Origin: Candidatus Bathyarchaeota archaeon
Lineage (GTDB): Archaea > Thermoproteota > Bathyarchaeia > Bathyarchaeales > DTEX01
DNA: 64,000 nt
Direction: 5' to 3'
NCBI GenBank assembly: GCA_018396635.1
Contig: JAGTQE010000006.1
Location: forward strand, 25,596 to 89,595
Shown here: in pieces, positions 8,290-16,666 of the stretch
How the letters are laid out: every line of letters starts with the position of its first letter
How positions within the stretch are numbered: the first letter of the stretch is position 1
Position numbers and translations under genes: made by a program
Notes under the pieces: model-generated
What the model was told of the DNA's origin: nothing
The model's database searches: none
The model's input: the letters and a program-made list of their open reading frames with translations, nothing else

Positions 8290-9359
8290 GCATTGAAGTC
8301 TATCTTGAGGAGAAGGCTAAAGTTATAGATGAGCGGATTGAAAAATATCTGCCGAGAATATTGTCAAGAGAATCATTAATCTTCAGGATTGTTCCGCCAA
8401 AATATAGTCTTGACTTTGAGGCGCTAAATAAGGCTGTAAGTATACCGCTATGGGACTTCCTAGATAGGGGCGGAAAGCGTTGGCGTCCAGCTCTATTCCT
8501 GCTGGTTTATGAAGCTTTAGGTGGAAAGGACTTTGAAGATGCCCTAGACTTCGCAATAATTCCTGAAGTGATCCATAACGGTACGCTGATAGCCGACGAC
8601 ATTGAGGATTCATCAGAGATGAGGAGGGGAAAACCATGCACATACAAGATCTTTGGGGTTGACGTAGCCATAAACCTCTCACAGTCAATGTACTTCCTTC
8701 CAATGATAGTCTTAAGCGAGAAGGGCGGTAAGATACCGGCTGAAAAGGCTAGAAGAATATATGAGATATATGTGCATGAGATGATTAACCTGAGCCTCGG
8801 ACAAGCAATCGACATAGCATGGCATAGAGGTTTAGTTCAAATAGATAGGCTCTCAGAGGAACATTATCTACAGATGTGCGCCTATAAGACTGGCACCTTG
8901 GCTAGAATGGCCGCTAAGATGGCTGCAGTTTTAGCTGGCGCCGAGGAGGAGGTTGTCGAGAAAATAGGGGCCTTCGCAGAGTCTATAGGCGTCTCCTTTC
9001 AGATTCAAGACGACATCCTGGATATTGTTGGTGAAGAGTTCGCTAGGGGGAAGGGCGGCTTAGGCATGGATATAACGGAGGGAAAGATAACTTTAATGGT
9101 TCTTTATACTCTGAAGAGAGCTGAGAAGAGCGATAGGGAGGAGCTCCTAAAGATACTTGGTATGCATACAAGCGATGAGGGTTTAAGAAGGAGGGCTATT
9201 GAGATAATCAAGAAGTATGGTGCCGTTGAGTATGCTAGGCATGTTGCCACGAGAATTGTTGACGAGAGCTGGAGGAATATTGAGGGGCTTCTGCCTGAAT
9301 CAGATGCGAAGAAAAAGATTAAGATGCTCGCTGAGTATCTTATCCAGAGAAGAATTTAG
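8286..9359 (+). CDS. Trans-prenyl diphosphate synthase (geranylgeranyl/farnesyl type)
   Basis: Condenses IPP with allylic diphosphates to give the C15-C20 chains of archaeal lipids. The 357-residue protein has both Asp-rich motifs, DDIED in NGTLIADDIEDSSEMRRG (around residue 105) and DDILD in QIQDDILDIVGEE (around residue 240). GKRWRPALFLL and the TGTLARMAAKMAAV segment complete the fold. Product length cannot be settled by eye. It starts at a GTG overlapping the fni stop and completes the isoprenoid run. Confidence 0.93.
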   Translation: MSIEVYLEEKAKVIDERIEKYLPRILSRESLIFRIVPPKYSLDFEALNKAVSIPLWDFLDRGGKRWRPALFLLVYEALGGKDFEDALDFAIIPEVIHNGTLIADDIEDSSEMRRGKPCTYKIFGVDVAINLSQSMYFLPMIVLSEKGGKIPAEKARRIYEIYVHEMINLSLGQAIDIAWHRGLVQIDRLSEEHYLQMCAYKTGTLARMAAKMAAVLAGAEEEVVEKIGAFAESIGVSFQIQDDILDIVGEEFARGKGGLGMDITEGKITLMVLYTLKRAEKSDREELLKILGMHTSDEGLRRRAIEIIKKYGAVEYARHVATRIVDESWRNIEGLLPESDAKKKIKMLAEYLIQRRI

Positions 9360-9388
9360 CAGCAACAGGATTTAAGAGGCTGCCCATA

Positions 9389-11152
9389 TTGAGTGCCCCC
9401 GCAAGGGATCTAAGCGAGGTAAGGGAGACGATAAGGAAGCTGGCGTTACTGAATGCCATTCAATACGATGGAAAGGCGCAGAGTAAGCCAGTTTTAGGTA
9501 AACTCTTCAGCGAGAGACCTGAGCTTAAGGGCATAGCCAAGGAGATAGTAGCATTAGTGGATTCCATAGTCCAAGAAGTTAATAGCATGTCTCTGGAAGA
9601 GCAGAGGAGACTGCTGGAGACTTTATGGCCTGAGGCCCTCGCCAAGGAGAGGATGCGTGAGAAGGGTTGGGAGAAAACGCTTCCACCGCTGCCAAATGTT
9701 GAGAAGTATGGCCGTGTTGTAACACGCTTTGCGCCTAACCCCGACTGTGTTCTTCATCTTGGCTCAGCTAGGGCGATAGTGCTATGCTATGAGTATGCGA
9801 GAATGTATAATGGGCGCTTTATACTGAGGTTTGAGGATACTGATCCTAGACTTAAGAGATCCTCGCTTCAGTTTATGGACATGATTAGGAAGGATTTAGA
9901 GTGGTTGGGTTGTATTCCAGATGAAGAGTATATTCAGAGCGATAGGATAGAGATATACTATGAGCATGCCGAGAAGCTTCTTAGAGACGGATATGCCTAT
10001 ATCTGTACATGTAAGCCTGAGAGCTTCCATAGAAGGGTTATGGCTTGTGAACCATGCGAATGCAGGAATTTAGCGCCAGAGGAGAATCTGCGCAGATGGG
10101 AGCGTATGCAGGATGGGACTTATGGCGAGGGCGAGGCCGTTATGCGCATAAAGACCGACTTAAGCCACCCGAACCCGGCTGTTAGGGATTGGCCAGCCTT
10201 CAGAATAATAGACACCAAGAAGCATCCTCACCCAAGGGTTGGGTCAAAGTATAGGGTCTGGCCGCTATATAATTTCGCATGCGGGGTGGACGATCACTTA
10301 ATGGGCATAACCCATATTATACGTGGAAAGGAGCATTTAACGAACCAGGAGAGGCAGAAGTACTTATATAAATATTTCGGCTGGGATTACCCTGAGGCTA
10401 TACATTATGGGAGACTTAAGATTGAAGGAGCCTCGCTAAGCAAGTCTAAGATTCTTAGGGGCGTTAGGGATGGGCTCTACACAGGCTGGGATGATCCTAG
10501 GCTGGCAACGTTCCTAGCGCTTAAGCGTAGGGGGATATTGCCTGAAGCCATAAAGAGGCTGATGATAGATATAGGGCCTGGGGCAGCAGACATAACTATA
10601 AGCTGGGATAATCTCTACGCATATAATAGGAAGATGGTTGATCCGATAGCTAACAGATACTTCTTTGTTTGGAGTCCAGTGAGGCTCCTTGTTAAGGGTG
10701 TTGAGAAGGAGTTTACCGCACGAATACCCTTTCACCCAGATTACCCTGAAAGGGGGAGTAGGGTCTTCCATATAAGGCCTGTTGAGGGCTCCTTCACCTT
10801 CCTCATATCTGGGAGAGATGCTGAGCAAATGAAGGCTGGTAGCATTGTCCGCCTAATAGAGCTGTTTAATGTGAGGGTTGAGCATACTGGTAGAGATAGC
10901 ATAGTTGCCTCATTCTACAGTGAACCATATTATGATGCGAAGAAGATGGGTGCGCCCCTCATACATTGGCTTCCTGAAGGGGATGGATTACCCTGCGAGG
11001 TCTTCATGCCTGATGGCTCCACTGTAAGTGGGCTCGTTGAGAGGTCTTTTGGCTCGGTCCCAATCGATAGAGTTGTGCAGTTTGAGCGCTTTGGCTTTGT
11101 TAGAGTTGACAGCGTCGGCGAGAAAATAATCGTTTTCTTCACCCATAGATGA
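9389..11152 (+). CDS. gltX: Glutamyl-tRNA synthetase, archaeal type
   Basis: Class I aminoacyl-tRNA synthetase charging tRNA-Glu. In archaea it usually also charges tRNA-Gln, which GatDE then amidates. The 587-residue length and beta-barrel C-terminal anticodon domain match the archaeal/eukaryotic GlnRS-like form. The HIGH-type motif is in RFAPNPDCVLHLGSARA (around residue 118), and the KMSKS motif is LSKSK in GASLSKSKI (around residue 350). A Cys-containing insert (CTCKPES...CEPCEC) is the usual zinc-type element. The start is TTG 9389, 30 bases after the prenyl synthase gene. Confidence 0.96.
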   Translation: MSAPARDLSEVRETIRKLALLNAIQYDGKAQSKPVLGKLFSERPELKGIAKEIVALVDSIVQEVNSMSLEEQRRLLETLWPEALAKERMREKGWEKTLPPLPNVEKYGRVVTRFAPNPDCVLHLGSARAIVLCYEYARMYNGRFILRFEDTDPRLKRSSLQFMDMIRKDLEWLGCIPDEEYIQSDRIEIYYEHAEKLLRDGYAYICTCKPESFHRRVMACEPCECRNLAPEENLRRWERMQDGTYGEGEAVMRIKTDLSHPNPAVRDWPAFRIIDTKKHPHPRVGSKYRVWPLYNFACGVDDHLMGITHIIRGKEHLTNQERQKYLYKYFGWDYPEAIHYGRLKIEGASLSKSKILRGVRDGLYTGWDDPRLATFLALKRRGILPEAIKRLMIDIGPGAADITISWDNLYAYNRKMVDPIANRYFFVWSPVRLLVKGVEKEFTARIPFHPDYPERGSRVFHIRPVEGSFTFLISGRDAEQMKAGSIVRLIELFNVRVEHTGRDSIVASFYSEPYYDAKKMGAPLIHWLPEGDGLPCEVFMPDGSTVSGLVERSFGSVPIDRVVQFERFGFVRVDSVGEKIIVFFTHR

Positions 11153-11223
11153 CTTCGACAGGCGGGCTTAAATTAAAGCTTATTAGCCTCTTGACAAAAG
11201 ATTTTTCGTTAGAGGTGTTTGTG

Positions 11224-11742
11224 GTGAAGGTGGCTATATGCGGTTATCTAGGTTCGGGGTGCACTGAGGTTGCTGAGATACTTGCCGGAAAGTTTGGGCT
11301 AGAGATTTTTAATACCAGCAGAATACTTACGATGATAAAGGATTTTGAGCCGCTTAGTAGGTCTGGTGAAGTTGACGTTGATCTAATAATAAAGAATAAG
11401 CTTGAGGAGATATTGCAGCAAAGGGATAATATAATTATTGAGGGTAGATCAGCTTTCTTCCTGCTTGATAGGAAGGATGTTATAAAAGTTTTCCTGAACT
11501 CCTCACTTGAAGAGAGGATTAGACATGTGGCTAGTAGGAGAGGTATACCCTTGGATGAGGCACGTGAGGACGTTGAGAGGAGCGATAGGGATAGGAACGG
11601 GATCGTCAAGAGGTTCTTCAATAAAGATGAGGTGACCCCTGAAGACTTTGACTTCTCAATAAAGACCAATGCTAAGACCTTCGCTAAAGTGGCTGATATA
11701 ATAGCTGACGTCATTAAGGGCCTGTCAGCCATGCGTCCATGA
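11224..11742 (+). CDS. Cytidylate-kinase-like P-loop protein
   Basis: A 172-residue nucleotide-kinase-fold protein. The glycine loop is GYLGSGCTEVAEIL, with no Walker lysine, as in the Cytidylate_kin2-type branch where GSGG or similar replaces GKST. It continues with a kinase-like middle (IIEGRSAFFLLD, then RRGIPLDEAREDVERSDRDR) and a C-terminal helix. The ORF track starts at 11149 overlapping gltX. I use GTG 11224 because TTAGAGGTG lies before it and the protein then opens MKVAICGYLGSG. CMP/dCMP kinase is possible, but the missing lysine leaves substrate and activity open. Confidence 0.7.
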   Translation: MKVAICGYLGSGCTEVAEILAGKFGLEIFNTSRILTMIKDFEPLSRSGEVDVDLIIKNKLEEILQQRDNIIIEGRSAFFLLDRKDVIKVFLNSSLEERIRHVASRRGIPLDEAREDVERSDRDRNGIVKRFFNKDEVTPEDFDFSIKTNAKTFAKVADIIADVIKGLSAMRP

Positions 11743-11786
11743 TTATAGGCATATTAAGAATATTTGCAACGCTCCGGAGCTCAAAT

Positions 11787-13067
11787 ATGATCGTCAATAT
11801 ACCATATGGTAAAACCTCAGTCAGCTTAGATCTGCCGGATGATAGGGTTGTGGCTGTTTTACAGTCTATAGATTTTAATGTACGCCTAGATGAGAAGAGA
11901 ATTATACAGGATGCTCTGGATAACCCTATTGGGCATAGTCGATTAGCCGATCTATCGCTTGGTGGGCGGAGAGTCTGCGTGGTGGTTAGCGACTACACTA
12001 GGGCTACACCGAATGGCATCCTCCTCCCGCCAATAATTGAGTCGCTTAAGGAAGCTGGCGTAAAACCAGGCGAAATAAAAATTTTGGTGGCCTATGGCTT
12101 ACATAAGCCAGCTCCAAGAGAACTGCTTAAAGAGTTTCTTGGCGGAGAGGTTATGGAGGAGCTGGAGGTTATAGACCATGATGCTGAGAGCGAGAGAGAT
12201 CTCACCTATGTTGGCATGACATCTTTTGGAACAAGATTGTCCATTAACAGGCATATAATTGGCTCAGACCTCATTATATTAACTGGCCTTATAGAGCCTC
12301 ACTTCTTCGCCGGCTACAGCGGCGGGAGGAAATCAATATTGCCAGGGGTAGCTGGCAGGGAGGCTATCTTCAATAACCACAGCTATAAGATGATAATGCA
12401 TCCGCTGGCGCGTTATGGTATTCTTAAGGGTAACCCTATACATGAGGATATGGTTGAGGCTGTGAAGATGATAAAGAGAGAGATGTATGTGGTTAACGTC
12501 GCTATTGATAAGAGCCACAAGGTTGTGGGCGCCTTCGCGGGCGATGTATTCGAAGCCCATTTGGAGGGTGTTCGCTTCCTCGATAGATATATTAAAGTTA
12601 AGTCGCCTATGAGGGCGGATATAGTTGTGACGAGCAATGGCGGCTACCCGCTAGACAGGGATCTATATCAGGCTGTTAAGGGCATGGCTACTGGAGAACT
12701 CGTTGTCAGGGAAGGTGGGGTTATAGTGATTTTCGCCGAATGTATTGATGGTATCGGTAGAGGCCATGAAGAGTTCTATTGGCTTATGGCTGAGGCTAAA
12801 TCGCCCGAAGAGGTTTTAGAGCGTATAAGGCGGGAAGAGCCCATTAAGGATCAATGGGAGGCGCAGATACTTGCCAGAATACTGAGGACCGCGAAAGTTA
12901 TTCTAGTGACAAAAAATATTAAACACAGCGTGGTTGAGGAGATGCATATGATACCGGCATCAAGCCCGGAGGAGGCTGTTGAGGAGGCATATAGAATTGC
13001 TGGAAACAAACCGAATATAATCGCCATACCCGAGGGGCCATATGTTATACCATATGTTGAGGGCTAG
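11787..13067 (+). CDS. larA: LarA-like nickel-dependent racemase family protein (DUF2088)
   Basis: A 426-residue member of the lactate racemase family. LarA uses a nickel-pincer nucleotide covalently attached to a lysine and acts on lactate or other 2-hydroxyacids. Family features are SDYTRATPNG (around residue 80), GLHKP, and EPHFFAGYSGGRKSILPGV, which contains the cofactor-lysine region and a catalytic histidine, then NHSYKMIMHPLA. ATG 11787 is chosen because GGAG precedes it and the N-terminus (MIVNIPYGK) matches the family. The track's earlier start adds 16 unlikely residues. No larB, larC or larE is seen nearby. Substrate is unknown because many family members are not lactate racemases. 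Confidence 0.82.
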   Translation: MIVNIPYGKTSVSLDLPDDRVVAVLQSIDFNVRLDEKRIIQDALDNPIGHSRLADLSLGGRRVCVVVSDYTRATPNGILLPPIIESLKEAGVKPGEIKILVAYGLHKPAPRELLKEFLGGEVMEELEVIDHDAESERDLTYVGMTSFGTRLSINRHIIGSDLIILTGLIEPHFFAGYSGGRKSILPGVAGREAIFNNHSYKMIMHPLARYGILKGNPIHEDMVEAVKMIKREMYVVNVAIDKSHKVVGAFAGDVFEAHLEGVRFLDRYIKVKSPMRADIVVTSNGGYPLDRDLYQAVKGMATGELVVREGGVIVIFAECIDGIGRGHEEFYWLMAEAKSPEEVLERIRREEPIKDQWEAQILARILRTAKVILVTKNIKHSVVEEMHMIPASSPEEAVEEAYRIAGNKPNIIAIPEGPYVIPYVEG

Positions 13068-13205
13068 TCAACCTCGACAGTGAATAGCGCTGGCAAACTA
13101 CATCAACCCTATAAACTTTAACCGTAACATATATAGGGAGAAACTTATAGTTTTTAGGGTTAAAAGTATATGAGGCTGAATCTGAGTTGATGAGGTTGAT
13201 AGTGT
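13068..13205 (+). promoter_or_regulatory. Promoter region of the L7Ae-S28e-L24e operon
   Basis: A 138-base gap before rpl7ae with several AT-rich candidates: ATAAACTTTAACC, ACATATATAGGG and AAACTTATAGTTTTT. The last (around 13141-13155) is well placed for a transcript starting some 25-30 bases later and reading into the ATG at 13206. GATGAGG precedes that start. Which element is used cannot be decided by reading. Confidence 0.4.
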
Positions 13206-13580
13206 ATGCCGAAACCATTTTACGTTAAGTTTGACGTTCCAAGCGAGCTGGTAAATGCTGTTTACGAAGCCGTCCAAATATCGAATAGAACTGGTAAGGT
13301 TAGAAGAGGGACTAATGAGACAACTAAGGCTGTTGAGAGGGGGCTGGCGAAGCTCGTTGTGATAGCTGAGGATGTTGACCCACCTGAAGTTGTGGCACAC
13401 CTCCCACTACTATGCGATGAGCGGAAGGTGCCATACGTCTATGTTCCAAGTAAGGCTAAGCTTGGGTCCGCTGCTGGGATAGAGGTTGCAGCAGCGTCGG
13501 TATGCATTGTTGATCCGGGCGAGGCAGGCGACCTAGTTAAAGAGATTATAAATCGAGTCCAGAAAATTAGAGGAGGCTAA
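13206..13580 (+). CDS. rpl7ae: Ribosomal protein L7Ae (eL8), K-turn RNA binding
   Basis: A 124-residue L7Ae protein. It binds kink-turns in 23S rRNA, in C/D and H/ACA guide RNAs and in RNase P RNA. Diagnostic stretches are the family RNA-binding motif [32 protein letters not shown] and the C-terminal [13 protein letters not shown]. Length is normal and the ATG is the first start. It heads a three-gene operon with rps28e (five-base gap) and rpl24e, the classical archaeal cluster. Confidence 0.97.
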   Translation: MPKPFYVKFDVPSELVNAVYEAVQISNRTGKVRRGTNETTKAVERGLAKLVVIAEDVDPPEVVAHLPLLCDERKVPYVYVPSKAKLGSAAGIEVAAASVCIVDPGEAGDLVKEIINRVQKIRGG

Positions 13581-13585
13581 GATGA

Positions 13586-13834
13586 GTGAGCCGCAGGGCT
13601 GCTAGAGAGCGGGAGGAAGCGGAGGAAGCTGGCGAAGAGATCCCAACCCCAGCTGAGGTAATACAGATAATTGGGCGTACAGGCGTAACAGGCGAGATAG
13701 AGCAGGTTAGGGTCCGCATACTTGAGGGGCCGGATAAGGGTCGAATAATTACGAGGAACGTTAAGGGTCCCGTTAGGTTAGGCGACATACTTATGCTTAG
13801 GGAGACTGAGAGGGAGGCGAGGAAGATAAAGTAG
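13586..13834 (+). CDS. rps28e: 30S ribosomal protein S28e
   Basis: An 82-residue eS28 small-subunit protein. The conserved core is [19 protein letters not shown] followed by [13 protein letters not shown] and the acidic-basic tail [11 protein letters not shown]. The N-terminal extension of about 20 charged residues ([12 protein letters not shown]) is somewhat longer than in many archaea. The start is GTG 13586, preceded by the GGAGG at the end of rpl7ae. Confidence 0.95.
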   Translation: MSRRAAREREEAEEAGEEIPTPAEVIQIIGRTGVTGEIEQVRVRILEGPDKGRIITRNVKGPVRLGDILMLRETEREARKIK

Positions 13835-13874
13835 GCTTTAGCCCCATTTTCGCCCTCTAGGATGGTTTGAGACG

Positions 13875-14096
13875 ATGCCTAAACCCAGAAGATGCTCATT
13901 CTGCGGGCATGAGTTCAATCCTGGAACAGGAATAATGTACGTTAATAATGATGGCACCATATTCTGGTTCTGCTCAAGCAAATGTAGAAAGAATCATCTG
14001 TATCTGGGCAGGGATCCGCGTAAGCTTAAGTGGACAGCCTATTATGGGCAGGAGGAGAGGGCTGGCAGGGAAAAGGCTTCAACCGCAAAATCCTAA
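13875..14096 (+). CDS. rpl24e: 50S ribosomal protein L24e
   Basis: A 73-residue eL24 zinc-ribbon protein of the large subunit. It begins [19 protein letters not shown] and has the second Cys pair in [12 protein letters not shown], a complete CX2C...CX3C zinc site. The C-terminal KLKWTAYY segment is standard. It lies 40 bases after rps28e and ends the operon. The ndk gene that often follows in archaea is absent, and the next gene is convergent. Confidence 0.96.
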   Translation: MPKPRRCSFCGHEFNPGTGIMYVNNDGTIFWFCSSKCRKNHLYLGRDPRKLKWTAYYGQEERAGREKASTAKS

Positions 14097-14120
14097 CTTA
14101 CTTATCCCCTTTTCTATTGC

Positions 14121-14456
14121 CTAGAAGAGTGGCGGAACAAAGATAGTTAATAGTGTTATAGGCTCGATAATCTTAACTAGACTATGCTTCACGCCTCTAG
14201 GCACATAGATGAATGTGCCCTTACATATTTCTCTTTCACCCAGCCCCTCAACAAACATTATAGCCTTTCCTTCAATGCAATACTCTATTTGATCGTTCTC
14301 CTCATGAGTATGCATATCGAGCTTACTGCTCTGGCTAAGCATGCTTAGCCTAACGCTGGCAGCAGCCCCATCACATTTAGATAGAAGTATTTTTGTTGGG
14401 AATGGCATATTGGGGCTGATGGGTATTTCGCTCTCATGTTTAATTATTGGTTTCAC
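14121..14456 (-). CDS. Small cupin-domain protein
   Basis: A single-domain cupin of 111 residues. The first cupin motif is HTHEENDQIEYCIEGKA (His ligands around residue 53 and a Glu) and the second is PRGVKHSLVKI with the remaining His, so a metal site is plausible. Such proteins range from isomerases to small-molecule sensors, and no substrate can be assigned. It is convergent with rpl24e and about 60 bases from the M23-like gene, which is on the same strand, so the two may be co-transcribed. Confidence 0.75.
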   Translation of the reverse strand: MKPIIKHESEIPISPNMPFPTKILLSKCDGAAASVRLSMLSQSSKLDMHTHEENDQIEYCIEGKAIMFVEGLGEREICKGTFIYVPRGVKHSLVKIIEPITLLTIFVPPLF

Positions 14457-14516
14457 ATAAACCCCTCCATATCTCTAAATGTTTAGCTCAGCCCTTAAAA
14501 GGCTTCTCCCATAAAA

Positions 14517-15425
14517 CTATTCTCCCACGCTTAATTTAACCTCCTCAAACCTTTCAAGGGATATGTCGCCGGGCTTCTGTGGAATAACCTTTATTATCGG
14601 CTTTGATGGAAATAGGTAGAGCGACAGTCTGACAGGCTTGCCGTTAAGCCTAAATGTCACATTTGAGCTATCAGCTAGATGCATGCCATCCGAAATTGAC
14701 CTTATTGATCCTATGGTCTTGCCTAGAAGTTTCACCCTCTCTCCGAGCTTTGGCGTGAAGTCTGCGTGTACTCCGAAGAATCCATAATGTGGTATGCCCC
14801 CATCTATTAGCCCAACTCCATCGCCTAAGCTGACAGGTATACCGTGCTTAAAATCTCCATCCGGAGAGATTAGGGAGTATTCATGCTTAACTTCTATAAC
14901 AACTCCTCTAATCCAATCTAGGCTTAACATTTCCCTACACCCCTCACTTATTCTAATTACCCTCCTAATTCTATACCCGCCTCTTGCACGGATTGGGTCG
15001 CTTGGCTTCCTAACCTCAACATGGATATGTGGATCTGTCCAAAAGTCAAAGAAGCCTGACCTTATAAGCGTCCCTATGCGTTCGCCCACCATTACTCTGT
15101 CGCCAATATTAACTGAGGGTTTGACGTGAAGGATTTTTATGAGGCGATCCTTGTTCTCTATGCTTCTCAGTATAATTAAGTAGTCTACTTTGGAATGCTC
15201 AAAGCCCCTATTCTCAAAGTAATTAACCTCCTTTATGAACATGACTTTGCCGGAGACTGGTGATGGAGCATCCCCCTCAAATTTAGAGTTAGAGCCTGGA
15301 TAAATATCTATGCCGGTGAAGTTGCGGTGAGCAAAGTAGGGGCTGTTGAAGAATGAGAACCTTCCATCTATAGGACAGTAAATGTTTACACCTTCGGAGT
15401 ATGCTGCAGCAATCATGCTTGGCAT
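14517..15425 (-). CDS. M23/LytM-type metallopeptidase-like protein
   Basis: A 302-residue protein whose N-terminal half has the LytM arrangement. A His and Asp lie in FAHRNFTGIDIYPG (near residues 32-40), a lipoyl-like stretch follows (SPVSGKVMFIKEV...VKPSVNIGDRVMVGERIG), and the HxH motif is in DPHIHVEVRKPSDPIRARGG. Those are the zinc ligands of M23 peptidases. The C-terminal half (from about residue 150) is an unrecognised domain with GDGVGLIDGGIPHYGFFGVH. No clear signal peptide is visible, so it may be cytoplasmic. Archaea lack murein, and the substrate is unknown. Confidence 0.65.
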   Translation of the reverse strand: MPSMIAAAYSEGVNIYCPIDGRFSFFNSPYFAHRNFTGIDIYPGSNSKFEGDAPSPVSGKVMFIKEVNYFENRGFEHSKVDYLIILRSIENKDRLIKILHVKPSVNIGDRVMVGERIGTLIRSGFFDFWTDPHIHVEVRKPSDPIRARGGYRIRRVIRISEGCREMLSLDWIRGVVIEVKHEYSLISPDGDFKHGIPVSLGDGVGLIDGGIPHYGFFGVHADFTPKLGERVKLLGKTIGSIRSISDGMHLADSSNVTFRLNGKPVRLSLYLFPSKPIIKVIPQKPGDISLERFEEVKLSVGE

Positions 15426-15497
15426 AAAATCGAGATAGTAATTAATTATTAATAATTCTTCTCACCTCCCATTTATATTAGAAGGGGCTGAGTTGTT

Positions 15498-16178
15498 ATG
15501 AGTCTAGATTTAATCAGTAGGTTTAAGAGTGTTAGGGTTGCGGATGTTGTGGACGCTCTAGATAGATTCGGTTTCCACGAGAAGACATTAGTTTCGAGGG
15601 ATATACGCCCAGTTTATTCGGGAATAAGGGTCGCTGGTTTCGCCTTGACTGTTCAGGCTAGAAGGGTTCAGGAAGAGATTCCGTCAATGAGCCCTGAAGA
15701 GTACGATAAGTATGCTGAGGAGTGGTATAAAATTAGAGCTAACTATAACCACTTTATGAAAGATGCTGGTCCAGGAACAGTTATAGCCATTAACTGTGAC
15801 GGGTGCTTGGACGTTGGCTTCTGGGGTTCAATGATAGCCTTAGTCGCTAAGGCTAAGGGGGTTGAGGGTGTTGTTCTGGATGGCGGCTGCAGGGACACCT
15901 GGGAGATCCAGCGCATGAGGTTTCCAGTTTTCTGTAGGGCGATCGGTAGGACGGAGGTTGTGGGTAGGCTTGAAATAAAACAGGAGTTCATTAACATCCC
16001 TATTTCGATAGGTGGTGTGACAGTTAATCCTGGAGACGTAATTGTCGGCGATGATGATGGGGTTGTAGTTGTTCCGAGGAAATTGGCTTTACAAGTGGTT
16101 GAGAGGGCGGAGAGGCAGATGGCTATGGATAGAGCCTCACAGAAACCCTATCTAGATATGCTTGGCTTAACCCTTTAA
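15498..16178 (+). CDS. RraA-family protein (HMG/CHA aldolase-like or dimethylmenaquinone methyltransferase-like fold)
   Basis: A 226-residue protein of the RraA/HMG-aldolase family. Known members are class II pyruvate aldolases or oxaloacetate decarboxylases, or regulators of RNase E in bacteria. The family core is present: VADVVDALDRFG, GPGTVIAINCDG, GSMIALVAKAKGVEGVVLDGGCRD with the metal-binding Asp and catalytic Arg, and VNPGDVIVGDDDGVVVVP near the C-terminus. An extra segment at residues 60-90 (EEIPSMSPEEYDKY) is unlike RraA proper. It is the first gene of a co-directional trio with the VOC and PPC genes. Confidence 0.8.
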   Translation: MSLDLISRFKSVRVADVVDALDRFGFHEKTLVSRDIRPVYSGIRVAGFALTVQARRVQEEIPSMSPEEYDKYAEEWYKIRANYNHFMKDAGPGTVIAINCDGCLDVGFWGSMIALVAKAKGVEGVVLDGGCRDTWEIQRMRFPVFCRAIGRTEVVGRLEIKQEFINIPISIGGVTVNPGDVIVGDDDGVVVVPRKLALQVVERAERQMAMDRASQKPYLDMLGLTL

Positions 16179-16195
16179 GCACAATGGTGGTATAT

Positions 16196-16639
16196 ATGGG
16201 GTTTAGGAGAATTGTACAGATAGGCATAGTTGTAAGCAATATTGAGGAGACTAGCGAAAAGTGGGCTAAGCTGCTCGGATTAGAGCCGCAGCCCATTATT
16301 GAGACTGAGGACTGGAAGCATACGCAGATGACCTTTAGAGGCAACCCTTCCCCTGGAAAAGCTAAGCTAACCTTTTTCAGGCTTGAGAACATAGTTATAG
16401 AGCTGATTCAACCGATAGGTGGCCCAAGCACCTGGAGCAATTTCCTAGAAAAGCATGGCTGTGGAATTCATCACATAGCGTTCACAACTGATGATGTCAA
16501 TGAATCTACTAGGGTGCTCCTTGATCTTGGGGCTGTTGAGGAGCAGAAAGGGCTATTTAAGGGCGGCGGATACGTCTATTTAGACGCTAGAGAAAGTCTC
16601 GGAGCCATCTTAGAGCTCCTATATTATAGGAGAGATTAA
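16196..16639 (+). CDS. VOC-superfamily protein (methylmalonyl-CoA epimerase/glyoxalase-like)
   Basis: A 147-residue vicinal-oxygen-chelate protein. It opens with RIVQIGIVVSNIEET and has a second metal-ligand strand in GCGIHHIAFTTDDV. The C-terminal YLDARESLGAILELL supplies the last Glu, so a complete H/E/H/E metal site is plausible. Methylmalonyl-CoA epimerase is the nearest general resemblance, but no mutase is seen nearby. ATG 16196 is used because GGTGG lies five bases before it. The track's ATG 16184 is an alternative. It is separated from the RraA gene by 17 bases. Confidence 0.7.
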   Translation: MGFRRIVQIGIVVSNIEETSEKWAKLLGLEPQPIIETEDWKHTQMTFRGNPSPGKAKLTFFRLENIVIELIQPIGGPSTWSNFLEKHGCGIHHIAFTTDDVNESTRVLLDLGAVEEQKGLFKGGGYVYLDARESLGAILELLYYRRD

Positions 16640-16666
16640 GGGCAGAGTTCCTAGAGGGGTGTAACC

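Noticed and set aside
12333-12637. Two minus-strand ORFs inside the LarA-like gene
   Set aside because: They are shadows of a strongly conserved gene in other frames, like most opposite-strand entries of the ORF track.
15444-15457. 14-bp palindrome AATTATTAATAATT in the M23-like/RraA divergent promoter region
   Set aside because: Pure AT sequence in an AT-rich promoter is expected by chance. No further support.
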